DNA of 24,457 nt. It comes from Chloroflexota bacterium (GTDB lineage: Bacteria > Chloroflexota > Dehalococcoidia > UBA3495). Position 1 is the stretch's first letter, and every line of letters starts with the position of its first letter. Positions 1 to 6,645 of this stretch are shown piece by piece. The notes beneath the pieces are model-generated. The model saw nothing but the letters and a program-made list of their open reading frames with translations. It ran no database searches and was not told where the DNA came from. The translations under genes and the position numbers were made by a program. The DNA lies in assembly GCA_002716645.1 (NCBI GenBank), contig PBBR01000009.1, positions 63,671 to 88,127 of the forward strand, read 5' to 3'.

Positions 1-724
1 AATCTAATTCAACATCATCTACGACTCCTGAAGATACAACTTGCTGCTCTACGTCTCTGTCGGCAGGCTGGTCAGATGAGTCAATCGGCATATCCCCATC
101 TGGCAATAAGCCTATATTTTCAAGAGTCCGTTTTATGACAATACTCAACGGAAGCACAATTACTATTATCGCAACACCCGAAATGAATACCGCAGGACGC
201 CATCCAACTGCAACAACTAGCCAAGCCGTAAGAGGTGCAACAAGTCCTCCAAGCCCGTTTCCAATAGAAACTACTGACATCGCAAAACCCCTACGGCGCC
301 TAAACCAATTGTTAACTGCTGCCGCTGAAGCGTTGTTGTACCCGGATCGAAATCCCACTGATAGCATTCCAAGGAATATCAGAACAAAAGAAAGGTAGCT
401 CTGAGTGAAAGCTAGGAGCATAAAACCGACCCCAGACATCACTCCACCAAAAATCAACATGACTCTCGGACCGAATCGATCAGTCAAATACCCAACCAAA
501 GGGCCTTGAATACCACCTGCTAATCGGCCAAGACTATCAGCAAATCCTATTGCAGCAGTGCTTATTCCAAGCTCTGCCTGGATTGGAACAACATAAACAG
601 TAAATCCTCTGTTGAAAGTTCCGTGTTTCATAGCATCAGCTACGAGACTGGCTAAAACTATCCACCAACCATAAAATACGCGAGGCTTAGTGGTAGATGA
701 TTTTTGTTTTGTCGGATTATTCAT
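1..724 (-). CDS. MFS transporter, N-terminal 241 residues (cut by window start)
   Basis: Inner-membrane major facilitator superfamily transporter. The reading frame runs open from an ATG at 722-724 to the window edge, so only about the first 60% is present. The start reads MNNPTKQK followed by FYGWWIVLAS, the aromatic-Gly-Trp entry into TM1 seen in monocarboxylate/oxalate-formate-type MFS proteins. The loop 2-3 motif is GYLTDRFGPRV and the loop 4-5 region has WFRRRRGFAMSV. After about TM6 comes a hydrophilic loop with GLLPDGDMPID, a variant of which also occurs in the two MFS proteins at 20315-22965. It lies 192 nt downstream of the hydantoinase gene on the same strand and may be co-transcribed or have its own promoter. 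The substrate is unknown; a small organic acid is the usual guess for this subfamily. The ribosome site is weak. Confidence 0.88.
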   Translation of the reverse strand, partial: MNNPTKQKSSTTKPRVFYGWWIVLASLVADAMKHGTFNRGFTVYVVPIQAELGISTAAIGFADSLGRLAGGIQGPLVGYLTDRFGPRVMLIFGGVMSGVGFMLLAFTQSYLSFVLIFLGMLSVGFRSGYNNASAAAVNNWFRRRRGFAMSVVSIGNGLGGLVAPLTAWLVVAVGWRPAVFISGVAIIVIVLPLSIVIKRTLENIGLLPDGDMPIDSSDQPADRDVEQQVVSSGVVDDVELD

Positions 725-792
725 TAGTTTGTATTTACCATTTCCGCAGTAGCGATCAAATCCCCTCACTCATAACCCATATGCAACAATCA

Positions 793-821
793 TTTTTACT
801 AACCATTGATACATACATCAA
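793..821 (-). promoter_or_regulatory. Candidate promoter for the partial MFS gene, overlapping an inverted repeat
   Basis: On the minus strand TTGATG (816-821) and TAAAAA (793-798) are 17 bp apart. The -35 lies in an inverted repeat TTGAT-N6-ATCAA (806-821) that could be a regulator site. The -10 is a weak match (4 of 6), so this is tentative. The rest of the 725-916 gap holds no gene that I can see. Confidence 0.3.
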
Positions 822-866
822 GGATTAGCTTACATAACCACTGAGCCACACAGACAAGCACATATG

Positions 867-894
867 CGGATTGACGCGGGCCAACCCAAATCCG
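867..894 (-). terminator. Weak hairpin downstream of the hydantoinase gene
   Basis: CGGATT (867-872) pairs with AATCCG (889-894), with an inner GGG/CCC match. It lies 23 nt after the hydantoinase stop codon. There is no T-tract on the minus strand, so if it acts at all it is a poor intrinsic terminator or an mRNA 3' end stabiliser. Confidence 0.25.
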
Positions 895-916
895 ACGAGA
901 CCAATCTATTTTGCAA

Positions 917-2341
917 TTAGCATGAAGGTCTGTTTACTACGTCAGGCTGGACTTTTCTAGGTATGAACTTCCCTGTTCCTATATCAGTTTTAAGTTCACC
1001 ATTCTCGACAGCTATTTGGCCTCTCAACATCGTCATCACAGGCCAACCTGCAGCTTGAAAGCCTTCCCAAATACTGTAATCAGATATATGAAAATCATTC
1101 ATTGTCAATGGTCTTTGTATACTCGGGTCTATGAAGACAATATCCGCATCACTGCCAGGAGCGATTACTCCTTTTCGTGGATACAAACCCATAATCTTCG
1201 CCGCGTTCGTCGAGGTAATATCAACAAATCGCTGCAGCGACATACCTCTCCGTGAAACTCCTTCACTATATGTCACACCCACACGGGTTTCAGCCCCATT
1301 GTGTCCACCGGTTACGTCCCTGACTGTCTTGCCTTGTATTTTAAGATTCCAATCTGTGCAATATTCGTCGGTTGCCATTGTATGGAGACCACTCTGAACA
1401 ATACCTTTCCACAAAGACTCTTGATCTTCAGGAGATTTAAGTGAGGGATATGTGTGGTATTTCATACCATTCTCTTCTTTATAATTCTCCGCATTAAAAC
1501 AACAGTAATTATGTAAAGTTTCGCCATAAATAGCTTGACCGTTAGACCTTGCCTCACCAATAGCATTAATTCCCTGTCTAGCACTGACATGAACAAAATA
1601 AACCGGGGACCCCGTCCATTCAGACACTCGTATTACCCTTCTAAATGACACATCTTCGGACTCATTACTGTGAACAAGGTGCATATTCCACCATTCATTC
1701 CTTTCCTCTCGTGCCAATTTCTGATACATGTGTTGTACCATATCATCGTCTTCGGAATGAACTAGCAGCATCGCGTTATTTCTCTGTATTTGCTCCATCA
1801 GATCATGCAAATGTCCCATCCGGACCATTCTTGGTTCTCCTGACATTTCTGGTGGCCTGATATTTGTTGTAAATATTTTTACAGAGGCAAATCCGTCCTC
1901 TATATGTTCATGCAATGATTCTAGTATTGGATCCGGAATATCTCCTAGCAACATTAGGTGATGAGCATAATCTGCATAGGATTTCCCCTTCCATACATCG
2001 GTCCTTTCAGATATCGCTGCCGGTATGTCTATTCCAGGGTATTGAATTGCAAAATCCATTAAGGTAGTCGTCCCACCAAATAAGGCAGCTCTACTGACTT
2101 CGGGCGGAGGAGCCGTAGTTAAATTACCTGGACCCATAATCGGAGCGGCTATGTGTGCATGAGGCTCTATCCCTCCTGGCACAACAACTTTGCCCGTCGC
2201 GTCGATTATCCTAGCCGTTTCATCGGACATAGTTCCATTAGCAGCTACAGCCGCTATTTTCTCTCCTTGAACAGCTATATCCCAATCACCAACTCCCCAT
2301 GGTGTGACAACTTGCCCATTACGGATAATAAAATCCAACAC
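917..2341 (-). CDS. Dihydropyrimidinase / D-hydantoinase-type amidohydrolase
   Basis: Cytosolic binuclear-zinc amidohydrolase (474 aa, normal for the family) that opens cyclic amides such as hydantoins, dihydropyrimidines or allantoin. All expected metal ligands are visible: H61 and H63 in GGIEPHAHI, the lysine to be carbamylated K155 (ASVKIF), H195 (LLVHSED), H251 (YFVHVSA) and D325 (MATDEY). The residue after D325 is Glu, where most relatives have His (TDH). The N-terminal strand FIIRNGQVVTPWGVGDWDI and C-terminal APGSDADIVFIDP form the usual small beta sandwich. I start it at GTG 2341 because AGGAGG (2348-2353) lies 6 nt upstream; a longer frame from GTG 2365 would place this site inside the gene. 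It follows an MFS gene by 51 nt, so they are probably one transcript that imports and opens one substrate. The exact substrate cannot be told from sequence. Confidence 0.9.
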   Translation of the reverse strand: MLDFIIRNGQVVTPWGVGDWDIAVQGEKIAAVAANGTMSDETARIIDATGKVVVPGGIEPHAHIAAPIMGPGNLTTAPPPEVSRAALFGGTTTLMDFAIQYPGIDIPAAISERTDVWKGKSYADYAHHLMLLGDIPDPILESLHEHIEDGFASVKIFTTNIRPPEMSGEPRMVRMGHLHDLMEQIQRNNAMLLVHSEDDDMVQHMYQKLAREERNEWWNMHLVHSNESEDVSFRRVIRVSEWTGSPVYFVHVSARQGINAIGEARSNGQAIYGETLHNYCCFNAENYKEENGMKYHTYPSLKSPEDQESLWKGIVQSGLHTMATDEYCTDWNLKIQGKTVRDVTGGHNGAETRVGVTYSEGVSRRGMSLQRFVDITSTNAAKIMGLYPRKGVIAPGSDADIVFIDPSIQRPLTMNDFHISDYSIWEGFQAAGWPVMTMLRGQIAVENGELKTDIGTGKFIPRKVQPDVVNRPSC

Positions 2342-2347
2342 TGTTAG

Positions 2348-2353
2348 CCTCCT
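2348..2353 (-). promoter_or_regulatory. Ribosome binding site that sets the hydantoinase start
   Basis: AGGAGG on the minus strand, 6 nt before GTG 2341 (9 nt before an alternative TTG at 2338). It argues against the upstream in-frame GTG at 2365. Confidence 0.75.
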
Positions 2354-2392
2354 AAATCCATACACATGCAGTTTTATTTATGTGAGTGATGA

Positions 2393-3754
2393 CTAATCAC
2401 CTTGTGCTGGAGAGGTCTGAGATTCTCCAGCTCCCGCATTGTCTGGTAGAAAATCTTCCCAGTCAGGAACTTGCTCTTTGTGGGTAGTAGGTAAAAGGAT
2501 TATTGAAAGTACACCAATGGCACTAAGAACTAATGACAAAACCATTGTAGCTGTGAACGTTCCCGTAACGTCTCTAAGAATACCGCCCAAAACTGCCCCA
2601 GTAGCCATTCCCAGCCCAGCACCCATCATTTGCCATCCGTAAGTAGTCCCAACCGGCGCTCTACCATAATATTGGCGATTGATTATAGGGAATGCACTCA
2701 TCTCCCCTCCGAATCCAATCCCGAACAGGACAGCAAAGGCATAAAACATCCATACTTCAGTAGCGAAAAACAATATAAAGATAGGAAGAACTTGTAAGAA
2801 GAAACAGGTAGCCATCACCCATTTACTTCCTATGCTGTCGGCTGCTATTGGAACCCCGAAACGAGTAATCGTACTTGTGACAGACAAAGTCACAAATGCT
2901 CCGCCTGCCGCTCCGAGGCTTAGGCCTCTATCTACAGCCATTGCGACTAAATAAACTAGGATAATGGCATGCCCGGCACAACCCCAATAGTGAATTCCTA
3001 TAAGGTTCCAAAAAGCCGGTGTCCTCCATGCCCTATGAAGGAAGGTTTTTGTCCGAACCTTGGCTGCTTCACCTTTTTGAGATTTTTGAATCGGTTCGCT
3101 CTCATCTGCTCCGAAAGGCCGTAGCCCAATGTCCGCCGGTTCATTATAAAAGACAAAAACCAAGGATAATAATATTAACCCGCCACCTACTCCAGGTAAT
3201 ATGAATGCCCATGAAAGACCCAATTGATTCAGTATGAGCAACATTATCGGCCCCCAAACCAGAGGACCCAATCCTTGAGATGATTGTAAGATTCCCATGC
3301 CTACACCGAGACGCTTTCTAAACCAAAAGGTTACTGAAACAGTCAAGGGAACTTGAAAAATAGCCATTGAAAGACTGACGATAACACCAAAAAATAGATA
3401 AAACTGCCACAAGTGAGAACCCATATATCCGATCATCCCAGTTGCAGCCATTCCAATCAGGAATAGCACCCCACCAATAGCCATTGTCCATCGAGCACCG
3501 TACCGGTCTCCTAGCCAACCTGCGGTAGGTCCAAATAAACCCGAGACAATCCATTGTAGTGAAAACCCTATCCCAACGGCCCCATAACTCCAATGGAAGA
3601 AGTCCACTATTACAGGGAGTAAGATACTGGAAGAAGTCCTAACTCCCGAAGTGGCTAATCTCATCACAGCAGCTGCAAGAACTATAAACCAAGCATAGTG
3701 CACGTTTTTACCAGCAAACACCATGGAGTTAGGCTGTAAGTTAAACTTAGACAT
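2393..3754 (-). CDS. MFS transporter (monocarboxylate/oxalate-formate-like)
   Basis: Full-length 12-helix MFS protein of 453 aa. The start is HYAWFIVLAAAVMRL for TM1, loop 2-3 carries GWLGDRYGARWTM, and loop 4-5 carries FWFRKRLGVGMGI. A charged central loop with EPADIGLRPFG separates the two six-helix halves. The C-terminal tail is acidic and Ser/Gln-rich, so likely cytoplasmic. GAGG lies 8 nt before the ATG. It is the first gene of a minus-strand unit, followed by the hydantoinase after 51 nt, which suggests that it imports the cyclic amide substrate. This is inference from context; the family also carries many organic acids. It differs clearly from the tandem MFS pair at 20315-22965 and is not a recent copy of them. 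Confidence 0.9.
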   Translation of the reverse strand: MSKFNLQPNSMVFAGKNVHYAWFIVLAAAVMRLATSGVRTSSSILLPVIVDFFHWSYGAVGIGFSLQWIVSGLFGPTAGWLGDRYGARWTMAIGGVLFLIGMAATGMIGYMGSHLWQFYLFFGVIVSLSMAIFQVPLTVSVTFWFRKRLGVGMGILQSSQGLGPLVWGPIMLLILNQLGLSWAFILPGVGGGLILLSLVFVFYNEPADIGLRPFGADESEPIQKSQKGEAAKVRTKTFLHRAWRTPAFWNLIGIHYWGCAGHAIILVYLVAMAVDRGLSLGAAGGAFVTLSVTSTITRFGVPIAADSIGSKWVMATCFFLQVLPIFILFFATEVWMFYAFAVLFGIGFGGEMSAFPIINRQYYGRAPVGTTYGWQMMGAGLGMATGAVLGGILRDVTGTFTATMVLSLVLSAIGVLSIILLPTTHKEQVPDWEDFLPDNAGAGESQTSPAQGD

Positions 3755-3784
3755 GCAGGGCGCCTCACAATCTAGGTAGGTGTA

Positions 3785-3813
3785 ATCCTGATACTAACCC
3801 TTTGATATGTCAA
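3785..3813 (-). promoter_or_regulatory. Candidate promoter for the MFS-hydantoinase unit
   Basis: Minus strand TTGACA (3808-3813) is a perfect -35, followed after 17 bp by CAGGAT (3785-3790), a weak -10. The -35 overlaps an inverted repeat TTGA-N4-TCAA (3802-3813). It lies in the divergent gap shared with the copper ATPase gene. Confidence 0.4.
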
Positions 3814-3885
3814 GGAGTTCGGACACTGGATCAATAGCACACAAAGCAATTACCGTATTACAATGACGTTAAGAGCGAAGCAAAT

Positions 3886-6387
3886 ATGGAAAATCAATCA
3901 AATAAGCAAGTCAGTATCCCAATAAACGGCATGACATGTGCAGCATGTGTTTCCCACGTCGAGGCTGCTTTGTCCAGTATCGATGGGATAGTCGAGTCTT
4001 CAGTTAACCTAGCGACTAACAGAGCCTTAATTCGGATGGATACAGACATATCAACATCTCTAATTCAAGAGACCGTTTCTAATGCTGGCTATCAAGTCGG
4101 AACAGAGAATAGAATGATTCGCATAGAAGGCATGACTTGCTCGGCCTGTGTGAGCCACGTTGAAGCCGCTTTGAACACCGTATCGGGAATTACTCACTCT
4201 AGCGTCAATTTAGCCACAGGAAATGCTTCAGTCGAATTCGTCCCAGGATTGCTTAACATAGACGATCTGCAGAATTCAGTAGCACAATCCGGATATAAAG
4301 CGAATACCACCAACTTAGACCTTAGAGAAAATTATACGGACCGCACCGACCATACAAAACATCTTCAATCCCGATTAATCTTCTCAATAATCGGCTCGTT
4401 CCTAATATTCACAGTATCATTTGAGCTATTCCCCTGGGTCACATATTTAAAGACAATCCCAGCTTATAAACTCTCTATATGGGCTATAGCAACTCCGATA
4501 CAATTCTGGACAGGATGGATGTTTTATTCGTCTGGAATAAAGGCGTTGAAGCACGGTAGCCCGAACATGCACACTCTAGTAGCGCTTGGTACTAGTGTCG
4601 CATACGGGTACAGTTCATTCATAGTTGCACTAAGCTTTGTATCTCCTCAATTACTGTTATTATCCGGCCTTAATGATGATCTGTTTTTTGGCACGGCTGC
4701 AATTATTATCACACTTGTAATATTTGGTAGATATTTAGAATCTCGGTCTCTAAACCGAACATCAGAAGCCATCAGTCAATTAATTCGGATGCAGCCGACA
4801 ACTGCGAATATAGAAACCGACGGGCAAGAGACTAGGGTTTCTATAGACCTCCTCAAAATAGATGATCTAATAATCATAAAACCAGGAGACGGTATTCCAG
4901 CTGACGGAGAAATTGTGGAAGGGCACTCAAGCGTAGATGAATCCATGATAAGCGGCGAGAGTCTCCCCGTGGACAAATCAAAGGGGGATCCTGTATATGC
5001 AGCCAGTCTAAACCATAACGGGTACTTCAAGTTCCGAGCAACGGAAGTAGGCTCCAACACGGTCTTATCGAATATAATAAGACTAGTCGAAGAGGCTCAA
5101 GCTTCTAAGGCTCCTATCCAGAGAATCGCAGACAAAGTAGCAGCGTATTTCGTTCCGGCTGTGGGCATAGTAGCTCTTATAGCATTTCTTTCTTGGATGG
5201 TTCTAGGACCCGATCCGCAAATTACTGTAGCCACGCTTGTACTAGTATCAGTACTTATAATAGCCTGTCCTTGCGCTCTGGGACTGGCTACACCCACAGC
5301 AATTATCGTTGGTATCGGCAAGGCCGCTCAAAATGGGATATTAATTCATAGTGCTGAAGCACTGGAGACACTGCATAAAATAGATTATCTCGTATTAGAT
5401 AAAACTGGAACTATCACTGAAGGCAAACCCTCATTAACGGATATCATTCCTGCTCCTGATCACGACTATGACTCTAATTACATATTATCCATGGCGGCTT
5501 CAGCAGAAAAATATTCTGAGCACCCTCTAGCCCAGTCTGTTCTCCAGGCCGCTGCTAATCGAGGAATCATTATCGATCAAGCCGATTCATTTGAATCTTT
5601 TCAGGGGCTTGGAGTAAAAGCCTATATCGACGCTAAAACTATTTGTGTCGGTAACGCAGCGATGATGGCTTCGGAAAATATTAATATCAAACATATGCAT
5701 ACAAACGAGCAAAATTTGGGGAGCTCGGGGAAAACGCCAATATACGTCTCTGAAAATGCCACATGCTTAGGACTAATTGGAATTGCGGATACAGCCAGAC
5801 CAAGCTCTTCACATGCCGTGGCTGCCTTGGCTAATATGGGATTAGAGATAGAAATCGCTACGGGAGACACTTCTGAAACCGCTCAATGCATAGCGAATGA
5901 AGTGGGCATCCCTGCAGTCCGGTCCGGACTTCTCCCCTCTGATAAAGTGCAAGCAATCAAAGACTTGCAATCTCAGGGGAGGATTGTTGCAATGGTGGGC
6001 GACGGCGTTAATGATGCCGCAGCGTTAGCACAAGCTGATGTGGGAATTGCTATGGGCTCAGGGTCCGATATATCGGTCGCAGCGTCTGATATAACATTAA
6101 TCAGAAACGACCTAACATCGGTAGGAAAATCTCTGGAGTTAAGCCATTCAACAATACGCATCATAAAACAAAACCTATTCTGGGCATTCTTCTACAATAT
6201 CTTGCTCATTCCTGTAGCGGCGGGATTACTATATCCTATATTTAACTTATACGGATCCGTTCCTACTTACATGTATTTTTTGATTGGTGATTCTGGTTTC
6301 CTCAACCCAATAGTAGCTGCTTGTGCAATGGCCATAAGCTCAGTTACAGTAGTTACAAATTCACTACGCTTAAGAGCAACCAGATAA
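3886..6387 (+). CDS. copA: Copper-exporting P1B-type ATPase with two metal-binding domains
   Basis: Inner-membrane ATPase that pumps Cu(I) out of the cytoplasm (833 aa). Two N-terminal heavy-metal domains carry GMTCAAC (Cys18, Cys21) and GMTCSAC (Cys85, Cys88). The core holds the phosphatase TGES-type motif (SGES), the intramembrane CPC (Cys461-Cys463), the phosphorylated Asp505 in DKTGT, the HP motif at His546, and GDGVND (Asp706). FFYN in TM7 and AMAISSV in TM8 match the P1B-1 Cu(I) signature, so copper is a better call than zinc or cadmium. Compared with the common CopA layout, the TM7-TM8 connection is longer (NLYGSVPTYMYFLIGDSGF). The gene is followed after 30 nt by a YHS-domain protein. 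The upstream gap is divergent with an MFS gene; no clear CueR-type dyad was found. Confidence 0.96.
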   Translation: MENQSNKQVSIPINGMTCAACVSHVEAALSSIDGIVESSVNLATNRALIRMDTDISTSLIQETVSNAGYQVGTENRMIRIEGMTCSACVSHVEAALNTVSGITHSSVNLATGNASVEFVPGLLNIDDLQNSVAQSGYKANTTNLDLRENYTDRTDHTKHLQSRLIFSIIGSFLIFTVSFELFPWVTYLKTIPAYKLSIWAIATPIQFWTGWMFYSSGIKALKHGSPNMHTLVALGTSVAYGYSSFIVALSFVSPQLLLLSGLNDDLFFGTAAIIITLVIFGRYLESRSLNRTSEAISQLIRMQPTTANIETDGQETRVSIDLLKIDDLIIIKPGDGIPADGEIVEGHSSVDESMISGESLPVDKSKGDPVYAASLNHNGYFKFRATEVGSNTVLSNIIRLVEEAQASKAPIQRIADKVAAYFVPAVGIVALIAFLSWMVLGPDPQITVATLVLVSVLIIACPCALGLATPTAIIVGIGKAAQNGILIHSAEALETLHKIDYLVLDKTGTITEGKPSLTDIIPAPDHDYDSNYILSMAASAEKYSEHPLAQSVLQAAANRGIIIDQADSFESFQGLGVKAYIDAKTICVGNAAMMASENINIKHMHTNEQNLGSSGKTPIYVSENATCLGLIGIADTARPSSSHAVAALANMGLEIEIATGDTSETAQCIANEVGIPAVRSGLLPSDKVQAIKDLQSQGRIVAMVGDGVNDAAALAQADVGIAMGSGSDISVAASDITLIRNDLTSVGKSLELSHSTIRIIKQNLFWAFFYNILLIPVAAGLLYPIFNLYGSVPTYMYFLIGDSGFLNPIVAACAMAISSVTVVTNSLRLRATR

Positions 6388-6417
6388 TCAAATATCAAAA
6401 TTGAAAGGAACTTACAG

Positions 6418-6645
6418 TTGCCTGATGCCATAGACCCTATATGTTTGATGAAAGTAGATACGGAAAATCCTTCTGGGGGATCGTTCGATCACGAAGATAA
6501 AACTTATTATTTTTGCGCCCCTGGATGCAGAATAGCTTTCCAGAAAGATCCACAAACCTATCTGGCAGATGACTGGAAAGGCTTACCCATGGCCTCACCA
6601 AAACCGGAGCCACTACTTTTAAGATTATTTAAAAAAGGTCGCTAA
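6418..6645 (+). CDS. YHS-domain small metal-binding protein
   Basis: A 75-residue soluble protein made almost entirely of one YHS domain, a TRASH-like treble-clef module that binds transition metals. Visible ligands are Cys9 (DPICLMKVD), Cys33 and Cys37 (YYFCAPGCRIAF), followed by the typical FQKDPQTYL helix. The 25-residue tail is Pro/Lys-rich and basic. The start is TTG at 6418, chosen because AAAGGA (6404-6409) is 8 nt upstream and the domain begins at once. It lies 30 nt after copA in the same direction and most likely forms an operon with it, as a copper chaperone or sensor-like partner; that role is inferred from context. Its last 4 nt overlap the end of the convergent secA gene. Confidence 0.85.
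   Translation: MPDAIDPICLMKVDTENPSGGSFDHEDKTYYFCAPGCRIAFQKDPQTYLADDWKGLPMASPKPEPLLLRLFKKGR

Noticed and set aside
135..398. Open frame of 87 codons on the plus strand
   Set aside because: Opposite the partial MFS gene, whose frame is open throughout and has clear transporter motifs.
3755..3885. CueR/MerR-type operator for copA
   Set aside because: No ACCTTCC...GGAAGG-like dyad with a long spacer is visible. The TTGA-N4-TCAA repeat is short and lies on the -35 of the divergent gene.
4776..5060. Open frame of 94 codons on the minus strand within copA
   Set aside because: Shadow of the well-conserved actuator-domain region of the copper ATPase.
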